A stretch of DNA of 15,059 nucleotides, taken from contig JAERRP010000642.1 in NCBI GenBank assembly GCA_016735415.1, positions 1 to 15,059 of the forward strand. The letters run 5' to 3'. A program made the translations under genes and the position numbers. Origin of the DNA: Desulfobacterales bacterium (GTDB lineage: Bacteria > Desulfobacterota > Desulfobacteria > Desulfobacterales > UBA5852). Shown piece after piece: positions 6,694 to 14,540 of the stretch; positions within the stretch are counted from its first letter, which is position 1, and every line of letters begins with the position of its first letter. Under the pieces are notes generated by a model that saw only the letters and a list, made by a program, of their open reading frames with translations, ran no database searches and had not been told where the DNA came from.

Positions 6694-8970
6694 TCAGATT
6701 TCCGAAAGCAGTCTTTGGGCCTCCTCTTTATCACCAAACGGCTGGCCCAGATCCAGAGCCGCCTGTATCTCCTGGCGGGCCCTCCGGCGGTCGCCCTTGA
6801 GATGATAGGCCAGCCCTAAATGGTAGCGCACGGTAGGATTTTGTCCGAGCTTGGCGACACTTTCCTCCAGTTCCAAAATCGCGCTGTCGACAAGTCCCTT
6901 GCGGAGATAGACAAAACCCATCGTATCCATCACGCCCGGGTCATTGGGATACTTCGCTTTGGCTATCCGGGCGTAATTCAGCGCTTCGTCAAGATTTTCG
7001 TTTTTCTGGGCCAGCAGATAGGCAAGGTTGTTGGCAGCCGGTGCGAATTCCGGGTTGATCTCCAAAGCCTGGCGATAGTGCTGTTCGGACTTGTCCGGTT
7101 TCTGTTGCTGATCGTAAATCGTTCCCAGAATGGTGTGAAGACCCGCCTGTTTCGGGTTCTGCGCCAGAGCGGCTTCATACTGGGCAATAGCCTTGTCGGC
7201 CTTGTTGCCACGGAGATACATTCCGGCCAACGCATAATAGGGCGGCATGAAGTCAGGATCCAGCTTAAGGGACTGGCGGTAAGCGCTTTCGGCCTGATCG
7301 GTTTGCCCCCGCGCCTGCAGGGCATCGCCTTTCAGGCTGGTCAGGATGGCGCGGGCATGCATGTTGTCGCCGACCCTGGTCATAAGGGTATCACAGCGCA
7401 TGATTATTTCGTCGAAACGTTTTTGGGCCCCTAAAATGCGAGCCGTCTGTCTGAAGGCTTCCAGCATGGTGGGATCCAATTCAAGCGCTTGATCGAAATA
7501 ATGTATGGCCGCCTGTGGATCGCCGGAGGCATTTTTAAGCTGCCCCATCCGGAAATAGCCGTCGGGATTCCGGGGGTTGATCCGGATCAACTCAGCATAA
7601 TGTTTGGCGGCCATCTCGAAATTTTTCCTGACCAGGGCGATATTACCCAATATCAAAATGGCCCGATAGTCCGAGGGGGCCATGGCCAGCACCTCTCGGG
7701 CCTCTTTTTCGGCCCGGTTAAGCTCCCCATCAGCCAGGTACACTTCCGCCATCATCAGGCGGGCCCGGGGTTGTTGTGGGACTAATTCAAGGGATTTCTG
7801 CAGCGCGGACCGGGCCACGTTGCGCTCGCCCTGGCCCAAATGGGCCACGGCCTTGAAATAGTGCGCCCGCGCGGCACTGGGCTCCTCCGCGATCAAGGCA
7901 TCCAGCATCGTCAGGGCCTCCGTAAACCGGCGCTGGGATACCAGCAGTTCGGCTTTAAGCATCCGCGTGGGGGCATAACTGGTACGATTCTCCAGAATGC
8001 TGTCAGCCAGGGCCTCGGCCTCTTCGATTTCACCACCGGCCAGATAGAAACGGGCCAGTCGATTCTTAATTGACAGATCGTCAGGTTTGAGCGCCAGGGC
8101 CTTCTTATAAGCATCAAGCGCCTTGGCGCGTTCCTTGCGGCTTTCGTAAAACGCGGCCAACGCCAAATAAGATTTGCTGTTGTCGGGCGCAGCCGCAATG
8201 GCCTTTTGCAGCGCGGTTTCGGCCTTGTCGTACTGCCCCTGGCGTACCAGAAACTGGGCTTTGGTGATATAGAGCTCCACATTATCGGGGAAGTCGGCGA
8301 TGGCACTATCAATCGTCTGAAGCGCTTCCTCCGCCTCCTGGTTAAAGACATAGAAACTGAACAGGGCCAAACGCGGCTCAAGGGACTCGGGCGAGGCTTG
8401 GTGTGCCGCCAGCAGGGTTTTCTCGCTTTCCGCGGGGCGACCCAACTGGGCTTCGATTCGTGCCTTGCCCAGATAAGCACTGACGCGATCCGGATCCTGT
8501 TCGATTGCACGGCGATAAATTGCCAGGGCCTCTTTATATTGTTTCTGGCGGACCAACAATCCGGCCTGCAACAACAGGGCTTCGGTGTTGTCCGGTTGTG
8601 CCGATAGGATCGTTTCGACTTTCTCTTGAGCCTTCTGATCCTGTTTGCCCAAGAACAGAAACGTGGCCAGCTTCAATTGGATCTCGAGGTTGGTGGGATC
8701 GAACCTGGCGGCCCGGCTGTAAGAGGTAAACGCACTGCGGGCGTTACCGAGTTTTAAATAGGTTTCACCCAGCTTAACATGCACGGCCGCCATGTTGGGG
8801 TCGATTTGAACCGCATTTTTAAACTCGATTTCGGCACTGCGATATTCCCCTTTGGCAAAATAAGCATCGCCGCTATCGACATAAGCCTGTTTTTTTTCTT
8901 CGTCTGTTGAGCAGCCAATCAAGAAACAGGCCAAAACAAAAGCCATTAACATGCCGAATTTTTGATCCAT
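6694..8970 (-). CDS. TPR-repeat lipoprotein (PrsT/MshN-like)
   Basis: This is a 758-residue lipoprotein made almost wholly of tetratricopeptide repeats. The signal peptide ends at the lipobox LIGC (Cys20) followed by Ser, which favours outer-membrane sorting. From about residue 30 to the C terminus, about 20 consecutive 34-residue TPRs can be followed, with the usual Gly/Ala at repeat positions 8 and 20 and Pro at 32 (for example AYFAKGEYRSAEIEFKNA and ALAGMYLRGNKADKAIAQYE). The N-terminal layout resembles PrsT, the TPR lipoprotein of PEP-CTERM/exosortase loci, but no exosortase gene is visible; MshN and pilotin-like TPR proteins of pilus systems are alternatives. TPR arrays act as docking scaffolds, here presumably in the periplasm under the outer membrane. 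The true start is 8970, because GGAGG stands six bases upstream and the lipobox then falls correctly; the frame continues 29 codons farther upstream without support. Confidence 0.9.
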   Translation of the reverse strand: MDQKFGMLMAFVLACFLIGCSTDEEKKQAYVDSGDAYFAKGEYRSAEIEFKNAVQIDPNMAAVHVKLGETYLKLGNARSAFTSYSRAARFDPTNLEIQLKLATFLFLGKQDQKAQEKVETILSAQPDNTEALLLQAGLLVRQKQYKEALAIYRRAIEQDPDRVSAYLGKARIEAQLGRPAESEKTLLAAHQASPESLEPRLALFSFYVFNQEAEEALQTIDSAIADFPDNVELYITKAQFLVRQGQYDKAETALQKAIAAAPDNSKSYLALAAFYESRKERAKALDAYKKALALKPDDLSIKNRLARFYLAGGEIEEAEALADSILENRTSYAPTRMLKAELLVSQRRFTEALTMLDALIAEEPSAARAHYFKAVAHLGQGERNVARSALQKSLELVPQQPRARLMMAEVYLADGELNRAEKEAREVLAMAPSDYRAILILGNIALVRKNFEMAAKHYAELIRINPRNPDGYFRMGQLKNASGDPQAAIHYFDQALELDPTMLEAFRQTARILGAQKRFDEIIMRCDTLMTRVGDNMHARAILTSLKGDALQARGQTDQAESAYRQSLKLDPDFMPPYYALAGMYLRGNKADKAIAQYEAALAQNPKQAGLHTILGTIYDQQQKPDKSEQHYRQALEINPEFAPAANNLAYLLAQKNENLDEALNYARIAKAKYPNDPGVMDTMGFVYLRKGLVDSAILELEESVAKLGQNPTVRYHLGLAYHLKGDRRRARQEIQAALDLGQPFGDKEEAQRLLSEI

Positions 8971-8976
8971 GCAAAT

Positions 8977-8981
8977 CCTCC
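8977..8981 (-). promoter_or_regulatory. Strong Shine-Dalgarno that fixes the TPR lipoprotein start
   Basis: On the minus strand GGAGG lies six bases before the ATG at 8970, an optimal ribosome site. It rules out the longer start at 9057, which would place the lipobox deep inside the protein and run through the palindromic repeat. Confidence 0.8.
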
Positions 8982-8997
8982 GGATAAAAAACGTCCG

Positions 8998-9164
8998 CCT
9001 ATGGGTTCGCGTAAAAATAAGTTCACAAGTTTCAGGGTTGAGGCGCCCGTCGGGCAAGGCGCAAAAGCGGAGGAATAGCTGGCCTATTCCGAGCTTTCAC
9101 AACGCCGCCGGGCGGGATGCATCGGCGCTTAAAATGTGAAGCTATTTTTGCGCGAGCCCTAAGG
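8998..9164. repeat. 167-bp giant imperfect palindrome with ~30-bp terminal inverted repeats (MITE-like)
   Basis: The left end (8998-9027) and the reverse complement of the right end (9164-9135) agree at 24 of 30 positions by hand alignment. The inner part of the left end reads CGCGTAAAAATAAGTTCACA and that of the right end CGCGCAAAAATAGCTTCACA. The exact centre of this pair is 9081, which is also the centre of a perfect 7-bp hairpin (GGAATAG at 9072-9078, CTATTCC at 9084-9090). The arms between are partly complementary too (AAGC/GCTT, GGCG/CGCC). The whole unit is therefore a single long imperfect cruciform. No target-site duplication is obvious and no transposase is encoded. It begins 27 bp upstream of the TPR start codon, so it sits in that gene's leader or promoter. 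A similar end occurs alone at 11075-11098. Confidence 0.8.
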
Positions 9165-9412
9165 GTTTATGCGCCAACTATCAAAAGATATTATCATATT
9201 TCCGCCACCAAAAGAAGCTGGTTGCAAATTGTACAAGAGTGTACTATTTTATACAGACAAAAAAAAGCTTTATTTTTAACATTTTATCGTTCAGAATTCT
9301 TATTTTTTGGACGGCATTTGCCTCCCTTTACAGTCTGTATGGCACGCGTGCAGACAACTCCTTAGGGCATGCCTTATGGGAGCTATGATCGGTTATTGTG
9401 AAGTGTGACCTT

Positions 9413-9442
9413 TTGACGTTACGGTACGATATTACTCATAAT
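9413..9442 (+). promoter_or_regulatory. Sigma-70-type promoter of the sigma-54 activator gene
   Basis: TTGACG (9413-9418) and CATAAT (9437-9442) each match the consensus at five of six positions, with an 18-bp spacer. Transcription would start near 9450, leaving a leader of about 95 bases before the ATG at 9546. The assignment rests on sequence match alone. Confidence 0.55.
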
Positions 9443-9489
9443 GATCGCCTGTCATAAAGAAAGAAAATTCATCAGAGGACGAGAAAAAA

Positions 9490-9515
9490 CGGGCCCTTCA
9501 TTTGGACGAGGCCCG
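9490..9515 (+). promoter_or_regulatory. Leader hairpin upstream of the sigma-54 activator
   Basis: CGGGCC (9490-9495) and GGCCCG (9510-9515) form a 6-bp GC-only stem around a 14-base loop, about 30 bases before the start codon. It is not followed by a U-tract, so it is not a classical terminator. It could stabilise the leader or be a protein-binding site, or be chance. Confidence 0.35.
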
Positions 9516-9545
9516 ATAGCACCGCGTCCCAAACGGAAATAACGC

Positions 9546-11042
9546 ATGACGACAAAAAACATACCGACCGACAGCCTTGTTGAAAGGCTTAACGAAATTT
9601 CCAGCTGGGTTTCATCCAGCCAGGATCTGGAACAACTCCTGGAACTGATTCTGGAAACGGCAACCGGCATTTTGAACACCAAAGCCGGATCCATTCTGCT
9701 GCTGGAAAGCCGCACCAATAATTTGGTTTTTAAAGCCATGACGGGTGAAAAAAAACAGCAGCTCAAATCTTTTACCATTAAACTCGGTCAGGGCATCGCC
9801 GGCCATGTGGCCCAATCAGGAAAACCGATTCTGATTGAAGACGTCTCCAAGGATCCTTTGTGGGATAATTCCATCAGCCACAGTCTGCGTTTCGAAACCC
9901 AATCGATTGCCTGTGTGCCCATGCAGATCGGCAAGGAAATTGTGGGCGTGCTTGAAGTTATCGACAAAACTGACGGCCGCCCCCTGCAATCATCGGATTT
10001 GAAACACCTGTCGGTTTTTTCGGAGGTGGCCGCCCGCGCCATTAAAAATGCCAAGCGCTTCGAGCGCGTTCACCGCGAATACCACGATTTGCGCGAGGAA
10101 CTGGCCTCCAAGCACCAGATCATTGGAAAAAGTCGTGCCCTCAAGCGGACATCCACTGAAGCCTTGAAAGTCGCCAACTCCAATACCAGCCCCCTGGTTC
10201 TGGGCGAACGCGGCCCCGGCAAGGAGTTGCTGGCCCGCCTCATTCACCGGGCCAGCCCGCGCAAAGACGGCCCTCTGATAGTGTTGAACTGCGCCGCGCT
10301 TCAGGAGACCCTGCTGGAAGCCGAGCTTTTTGGATATGAAAAAGGGGCCTTTACGGGTGCCCTCAAGCGCAAAATCGGAAAATTCGAACTGGCCGACGGC
10401 GGGACGATTTTCCTTGATGAAATCGGTGAAATGAGTGCCGGAATGCAGGCCAAGCTTCTGCGGGTCCTCCAGGAAGGCGTTTTCTACCGCGTCGGCGGGA
10501 ACGATTCGATATCCGTCGATGTTCGGGTCATCTCCGCCACCAACCGGGACATCGTCCAGGAAGTCAAGGATGGCAACTTCCGGGAAGACCTCTTCTATCG
10601 TCTCAACATCGTCGCCATTCAAATGCCGCCGCTACGGGAAAGGAAAGAAGACATCCCCATGCTGGCAGACTATTTCCTGGATGAATTTCGCCGCGAGCGC
10701 GGCCTGCCCAATTTAAGACTGTCGGATCAGGCCATCCAGCGCATGCTGAAATACGACTGGCCCGGCAACATCCGGGAATTGAGCAACGCCATTGAAAGGG
10801 CGGTGGTCATGGGCGATGGCCAGACGATCATCCCCGAAGACCTGCCCATTTTCAACTCGCAGACTTGCGATACCGGCCTGGAAGTCGGTTTGACCTTGAA
10901 GGAAGCACTCAATCGGTTTAAAAAGGAATTTATAACCATCAACCTTGATCATACCGACGGAAATCGCAGCAAAGCCGCCAAACTCATGGGAATTCAGCGG
11001 ACGTATCTCTCCCGTCTCATATCAAAATACGGCTTGCGCTGA
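9546..11042 (+). CDS. GAF-domain sigma-54-dependent transcriptional activator (AAA+, Fis-type HTH)
   Basis: This 498-residue enhancer-binding protein has a GAF domain (about 28-170), a short coiled linker, an AAA+ sigma-54 interaction domain (about 190-430) and a Fis-type HTH at the end (about 455-498, [22 protein letters not shown]). The sigma-54 contact loop GAFTGA is intact (267-272), Walker B is TIFLDE (287-292), and FREDLFYRL carries the arginine-finger region. Walker A reads GERGPGKE (220-227) instead of the usual GESGTGKE; the invariant glycines and Lys226 remain, so activity is probable but worth testing. There is no receiver domain, so activation is expected through a small ligand, redox or gas signal on the GAF domain rather than by phosphorylation. 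Its place between the two arms of the pilus/secretion locus suggests it regulates them, although no GG-N10-GC site fits well upstream of either arm in this window. Only a weak ribosome site (GGAAA) precedes the ATG. Confidence 0.93.
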   Translation: MTTKNIPTDSLVERLNEISSWVSSSQDLEQLLELILETATGILNTKAGSILLLESRTNNLVFKAMTGEKKQQLKSFTIKLGQGIAGHVAQSGKPILIEDVSKDPLWDNSISHSLRFETQSIACVPMQIGKEIVGVLEVIDKTDGRPLQSSDLKHLSVFSEVAARAIKNAKRFERVHREYHDLREELASKHQIIGKSRALKRTSTEALKVANSNTSPLVLGERGPGKELLARLIHRASPRKDGPLIVLNCAALQETLLEAELFGYEKGAFTGALKRKIGKFELADGGTIFLDEIGEMSAGMQAKLLRVLQEGVFYRVGGNDSISVDVRVISATNRDIVQEVKDGNFREDLFYRLNIVAIQMPPLRERKEDIPMLADYFLDEFRRERGLPNLRLSDQAIQRMLKYDWPGNIRELSNAIERAVVMGDGQTIIPEDLPIFNSQTCDTGLEVGLTLKEALNRFKKEFITINLDHTDGNRSKAAKLMGIQRTYLSRLISKYGLR

Positions 11043-11074
11043 AGCCAATCGACCCTGATTATCAGGAGAACGGC

Positions 11075-11098
11075 GAACTCATTTTTTTACGCGAGCCC
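11075..11098. repeat. Solo terminal end related to the 8998-9164 palindrome
   Basis: GAACTC followed by a T-run and TACGCGAGCCC closely matches the outer end of the palindromic element (its left end, reverse-complemented, reads GAACTTATTTTTACGCGAAC). The T-run is two bases longer. No matching opposite end is found nearby, so it is a truncated or decayed copy starting 32 bp after the activator stop codon. Confidence 0.45.
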
Positions 11099-11170
11099 CC
11101 AGCGGACATGCCCCTCCCAGCATTCCGTGGCAGGCATCAGGATCGTCTTCGAGCCGGCGCCCCTCGGAAA

Positions 11171-11184
11171 GGCCGCCGGCGGCC
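11171..11184. repeat. Perfect 14-bp GC palindrome
   Basis: GGCCGCCGGCGGCC is its own reverse complement and lies in a GC-rich block (about 11090-11200) between the activator and the platform-protein gene. It could fold as a tight hairpin in RNA, but no U-tract follows, so a terminator call is not supported. Confidence 0.4.
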
Positions 11185-11211
11185 CGGCCACCCCGAATTA
11201 GGGTCGCCAGG

Positions 11212-11240
11212 TTGACTTCCCCACGTTTTTATACTTTAAA
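11212..11240 (+). promoter_or_regulatory. Possible promoter of the platform-protein gene
   Basis: TTGACT (11212-11217) and TTTAAA (11235-11240) are spaced by 17 bp at the edge between a GC-rich block and an AT-rich stretch. The -35 is good and the -10 is weak (four of six). A start near 11247 would leave a short leader of under 40 bases before the ATG at 11285. Confidence 0.35.
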
Positions 11241-11284
11241 ACTTAAGAGATGATTGACTAACCACTTAAAAATTCAATCTTTTT

Positions 11285-12496
11285 ATGCCTTCATACCGCT
11301 GTCAATACATGACCCCCCAGGGGACATATGAAACCCGCTCCATCACGGCCGGTTCCAAGGCTGATTTAAGATGGCGCCTGGAGCAGGAAGGCCATTTTAT
11401 TTACAAAATCATCCGCAAGGACCGGATCCGTCTGTCGTTTACGAATCCATCCAGGACCCGTAAATTCAAACTTCGGGATTTTTTCTCCTTCAACAAGGAA
11501 TTTGCGGTGCTGATCAGCACGGGTCTTCCCATCGTCAATGCCCTTGATACCATCACAGAAAAAAGCAGGGCCACCGAGCTCACTGAGATTCTCCAGCAAA
11601 TCCGCTACGACGTTTCAACCGGGGAATCCCTTTCGGAAGCGTTCGCCAAATACCCCCGTCACTTTTCCGGACTCTATCTTTCCGCCCTGCAGGCAGGCGA
11701 AAAAAGCGGCAACATCCCGGATGCTCTCAGCAAACATACCGACTATCTGAAAAAAGTCATGGCCCTGCGCCGCAAACTGGTCACCGCCTCGGTTTATCCG
11801 CTGATATTATCGGGAGCGTCCATCGCGGTGCTGCTTTTGCTGCTTGTGTGGGTGGTCCCCTCCTTTACCCAGACCTATTTCGAATCCGGCACGCCCCTGC
11901 CGGCCATGACCACCATTCTGATCACTTTCAGCAACACCATCCGATCGCACTTTGGCTATCTTATTCTGGCCGGCCTATTCCTTTTTATCGGATTCCGCTG
12001 GGCCCAACGCAAGGATGCGTTCAAACTGCGGTTCGATCAGCTCATACTTCATCTGCCTTACACCGGCCGCATCTACCGCAACTACGCCACGGCGTTGTTT
12101 ACCCGCACGGTGGCCATGATCCTGAGCGCCGGCGCACCGCTGATCGAATCCGTAAAGCTTGGGGCCGGCGCCTTGAACAATCGTTTTCTTCAGGAAAACA
12201 CCGTCCGTATTGTTGCGCGCATTACCGAAGGCTACGGGTTTTCCGAAGCACTGGAAGAAACCGGACAATTCCCCCATATGGCCGTACGAATGATTGCCGC
12301 CGGTGAGAGCGGAGGCGAACTGGAACAAGTGCTGCTGGACGCCGCTGATTTCTACGACGACGAAGTGGACGTCATGCTTTCAGCCCTGTCCACCGGGATC
12401 GAACCGGCCCTGATGCTGCTTATGGGCCTGGTCATCGGTTTTATCGTACTGGCCATGTACCTGCCCATATTCCAATTGGCCGGTACCGTCTTTTGA
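11285..12496 (+). CDS. Type IV pilus / type II secretion inner-membrane platform protein (PilC/GspF family)
   Basis: This 403-residue polytopic inner-membrane protein is the platform that transmits ATPase motion to the pilin fibre. Two T2SSF domains are visible. The first (about 70-193) has FAVLISTGLPIVNAL and ALQAGEKSGNIPDAL and ends in the TM helix 172-192. The second (about 272-396) has RTVAMILSAGAPLIESV and MIAAGESGGELEQVL and ends in the TM helix 374-396. A third TM lies at about 222-240. Length and architecture are normal for the family, and MPSYRCQYMTPQG is a typical N terminus, which supports the ATG at 11285 although no ribosome site is visible before it. It precedes the assembly ATPase by 310 bp, filled by tandem repeats. 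PilC, GspF and MshG cannot be told apart by eye. Confidence 0.93.
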   Translation: MPSYRCQYMTPQGTYETRSITAGSKADLRWRLEQEGHFIYKIIRKDRIRLSFTNPSRTRKFKLRDFFSFNKEFAVLISTGLPIVNALDTITEKSRATELTEILQQIRYDVSTGESLSEAFAKYPRHFSGLYLSALQAGEKSGNIPDALSKHTDYLKKVMALRRKLVTASVYPLILSGASIAVLLLLLVWVVPSFTQTYFESGTPLPAMTTILITFSNTIRSHFGYLILAGLFLFIGFRWAQRKDAFKLRFDQLILHLPYTGRIYRNYATALFTRTVAMILSAGAPLIESVKLGAGALNNRFLQENTVRIVARITEGYGFSEALEETGQFPHMAVRMIAAGESGGELEQVLLDAADFYDDEVDVMLSALSTGIEPALMLLMGLVIGFIVLAMYLPIFQLAGTVF

Positions 12497-12806
12497 CGCA
12501 CAGCCTTCACCATATGTACGCCGCAGAGACAAGGGACGCCGGGCAATTATCAACGAAAGGCAAGAGGCTTCGATAAAGGTTCAATATCAAGGCGTGCAAA
12601 ACCTGAGGAATGAGGCGTACTCGTTGTACGCTGGAATGACGAGGGTTGCCGCGCAACAACAAAGAAAAGCAGAAGGTTTCGATAAATGGCCAAGGTTAAG
12701 GCGTACAAGCCCCGAGGAATGAGGCGTACTTGTCGTACGCCCCAAAGACGAGCAGCGCAGTACAACGCAGAGATTGGTCGTTTAGCGGAACCGACCCAAT
12801 AAACAT
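12497..12806. other. Repeat-bearing spacer between platform protein and assembly ATPase
   Basis: This 310-bp gap is unusually long for two genes whose homologues are usually adjacent. Its middle is filled by two tandem 109-bp palindromic repeats, and the remaining flanks hold no gene, no clear promoter and no ribosome site for the ATPase start at 12807. Confidence 0.65.
12555..12772. repeat. Two tandem 109-bp palindrome-bearing repeats
   Basis: Unit 1 spans 12555-12663 and unit 2 12664-12772, aligning without gaps over at least 106 positions; about seven in ten positions agree by hand count. The best-kept core is GAGGAATGAGGCGTAC (16 bases identical). Each unit carries a hairpin with a 5-base loop: GCGTAC/GTACGC at 12615-12631 in unit 1 and GGCGTAC/GTACGCC at 12723-12741 in unit 2. 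The stem is kept although the loop differs. The order of short blocks (AAGGCG, then GAGGAAT, then a stem, then CAAC) resembles the inner part of the palindrome at 8998-9164, so the two may be members of one repeat family. Confidence 0.75.
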
Positions 12807-14537
12807 ATGGCACCCAAGGCATACAAACAGCTCCGTTTCGGCGATTGGGCCCTGAAACTGGGGTTCATGACCCAGGATGATCTCAAGTACATCCTTTCCA
12901 AGAAGAACATCTCCAAGCAGATGATCGGGCAGTTGTGCCTGGAAGAAGGTTTGATTGACGGAGAGGACCTGGCCCAGATCATGGCGGCCCAGTTCTCTTA
13001 CCGCTATGTCAAACTGAACGGCAAAATCCCATCGGGACTGACGCACCTGGTGCCACTGGACCTGATGGCCCGCTACAAATTCGTGCCGGTTAAAAAGCGG
13101 GGAGATCAACTCACCATTGCCATGGCCGAACCGAAACACCTGCTGAAGCTGGTGGACGAGCTGGAAATGCTGACCGATCTGGAGGTCAGCGCCGTCGTCG
13201 CCAGCGAAAAAAACATTAAAAAAGCCATCAATCGCATCAAGACATCGCGCAATATCATCGACCCCACGAGCGACGATATGCAGCTTTCGGTGGTCAAGGA
13301 ATCGGACAAGGGCGAATACATTCTCAGCGCCGAAAAAGTCTCCACGGAAGAAAGCCCGATAGTCAAACTGGTCGACTCGACCATTCTGGACGCCATCAAC
13401 AAACGCGCCAGCGATATCCATATCGAAACCACCATCAAAGGCATTATCATTCGCTACCGCATCAACGGTATGCTCCACCAGGCCACGAATCCCATCGACG
13501 CCAAACACCAGAGCCCTATCATTTCCCGCATCAAGGTCATGTCGGAACTGGACATCTCCGAGAAGCGCATTCCCCAGGACGGCCGCTTCAAGCTCAAAGT
13601 CTCGGACCGCTTCATCGATTTCCGGATTTCCATTCTGCCCACGATTTTCGGTGAAGATGCCGTCATCCGGATACTGGACCGTGAAAGTATCGCCGGGCGG
13701 CGCGGCGATTTTCGTCTCGACGGGATTGGTTTTGCCGAGTATGAATTACTGCGGATTCGCCGTATGATCAATGCGCCTTACGGCATGTTCCTGATGACCG
13801 GGCCCACCGGCAGCGGCAAAACCACCACCCTTTACGGCGCCCTCTCGGAAATCACCCACCGGGACACCAAAATTATCACCATCGAGGACCCGGTCGAATA
13901 TCAATTGGAGGGCATCGTCCAGATTCCGGTAAACGAAAAAAAGGGGCTTACCTTTGCGAAGGGTCTCCGGTCGATTTTGCGGCATGACCCGGATAAAATC
14001 CTGGTCGGTGAAATCCGGGACCCCGAAACCGCCCAGATTGCACTGCAATCCGCCCTGACCGGCCATATGGTATTTACCACGGTGCATGCCAATCGGTCTT
14101 TCGATGTGATCAATCGCTTTACCCACATGGGCATTCAGCCGGACAACCTGATGGCCGCCTTGAATTGCATTGCCTCCCAGCGTCTGATCCGGACCCTGTG
14201 CGAATGCAAATCCCGCTATACGCCGGACGAGGCCGAACTGATGGAATCAGGCCTCTCCCCTAAAATGGTGAAAGGGTATGAATTTTTCACGGCCAAAGGG
14301 TGCGAACGTTGTCAGGGGACGGGATACCAGGGCCGGAAAGCCGTTATCGAAATCATGGAAATGGACGACGATATGCGGGAGATGTTCATCTCCCGCGCCC
14401 CCATCGCCCAGATCAAACAAATTGCCCGCGAATCCGGAACTATTTTTCTGAGGCGGGCAGCGCTTCAGGAAGTGTTCAACGGCACGACAACCCTCCGGGA
14501 AACCAACCGGGTAACCTTCGTCGAAATGGATGGTTAA
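12807..14537 (+). CDS. Pilus/secretion assembly ATPase with MshEN-like N-terminal domain (GspE/PilB/MshE family)
   Basis: This 576-residue cytoplasmic hexameric ATPase powers pilin polymerisation. The C-terminal motor has Walker A GPTGSGKTT (332-340), Asp box ITIEDPVE (357-364), Walker B ILVGEIRD (398-405) and His box TGHMVFTTVHAN (418-429). A zinc-type cysteine cluster is present as C465-E-C467 and C499-ER-C502, the first pair one residue closer than the usual CxxC. The N terminus (10-62) contains two 24-residue MshEN-like motifs separated by exactly five residues. The first begins RFGDWALKLGFMTQDDL, and the second (39-62) contains IGQLCLEEGLI and ends in Q62. MshEN binds cyclic di-GMP. Some contact positions differ: K33 replaces the terminal Gln of motif 1, and M39 replaces the initial Arg of motif 2. 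Start at 12807 follows from this domain beginning nearby; no ribosome site is visible. The PilM-like gene starts three bases after the stop. Confidence 0.94.
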   Translation: MAPKAYKQLRFGDWALKLGFMTQDDLKYILSKKNISKQMIGQLCLEEGLIDGEDLAQIMAAQFSYRYVKLNGKIPSGLTHLVPLDLMARYKFVPVKKRGDQLTIAMAEPKHLLKLVDELEMLTDLEVSAVVASEKNIKKAINRIKTSRNIIDPTSDDMQLSVVKESDKGEYILSAEKVSTEESPIVKLVDSTILDAINKRASDIHIETTIKGIIIRYRINGMLHQATNPIDAKHQSPIISRIKVMSELDISEKRIPQDGRFKLKVSDRFIDFRISILPTIFGEDAVIRILDRESIAGRRGDFRLDGIGFAEYELLRIRRMINAPYGMFLMTGPTGSGKTTTLYGALSEITHRDTKIITIEDPVEYQLEGIVQIPVNEKKGLTFAKGLRSILRHDPDKILVGEIRDPETAQIALQSALTGHMVFTTVHANRSFDVINRFTHMGIQPDNLMAALNCIASQRLIRTLCECKSRYTPDEAELMESGLSPKMVKGYEFFTAKGCERCQGTGYQGRKAVIEIMEMDDDMREMFISRAPIAQIKQIARESGTIFLRRAALQEVFNGTTTLRETNRVTFVEMDG

Positions 14538-14540
14538 GCT

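Larger units (their letters stand above)
8971..9545. other. Divergent intergenic region (575 bp)
   Basis: This stretch separates the leftward TPR lipoprotein from the rightward sigma-54 activator. In order it holds the ribosome site of the TPR gene, a 167-bp giant palindromic element (8998-9164), an AT-rich tract (about 9165-9310) with a short GTAC-N6-GTAC inverted repeat at 9231-9244, a sigma-70-type promoter for the activator (9413-9442) and a leader hairpin (9490-9515). I could not find a convincing promoter for the TPR gene; it must lie in the AT-rich tract or the palindrome itself. Short open frames here lack ribosome sites and codon character, so I call no gene. Confidence 0.7.

Noticed and set aside
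9088..9108. GG-N10-GC pattern on the minus strand inside the palindrome
   Set aside because: Spacing fits but the -24 and -12 elements otherwise match poorly; expected by chance.
9309..9321. Possible sigma-54 promoter (TGG...TTTGCC)
   Set aside because: The GG-to-GC spacing is nine bases, not the required ten.
9117..9365. Small plus-strand frame of 82 codons in the divergent intergenic region
   Set aside because: It starts inside the palindromic repeat, crosses the AT-rich tract, lacks a ribosome site and has no domain character.
11171..11184. Rho-independent terminator after the activator
   Set aside because: A perfect GC palindrome but no U-tract on either side.
12555..12772. CRISPR array
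   Set aside because: Only two long diverged units without short identical repeats or spacers, and no cas genes.
12696..13508. Minus-strand open frame of 270 codons
   Set aside because: Antisense to the MshEN-type ATPase and running into the tandem repeats; no domain seen.
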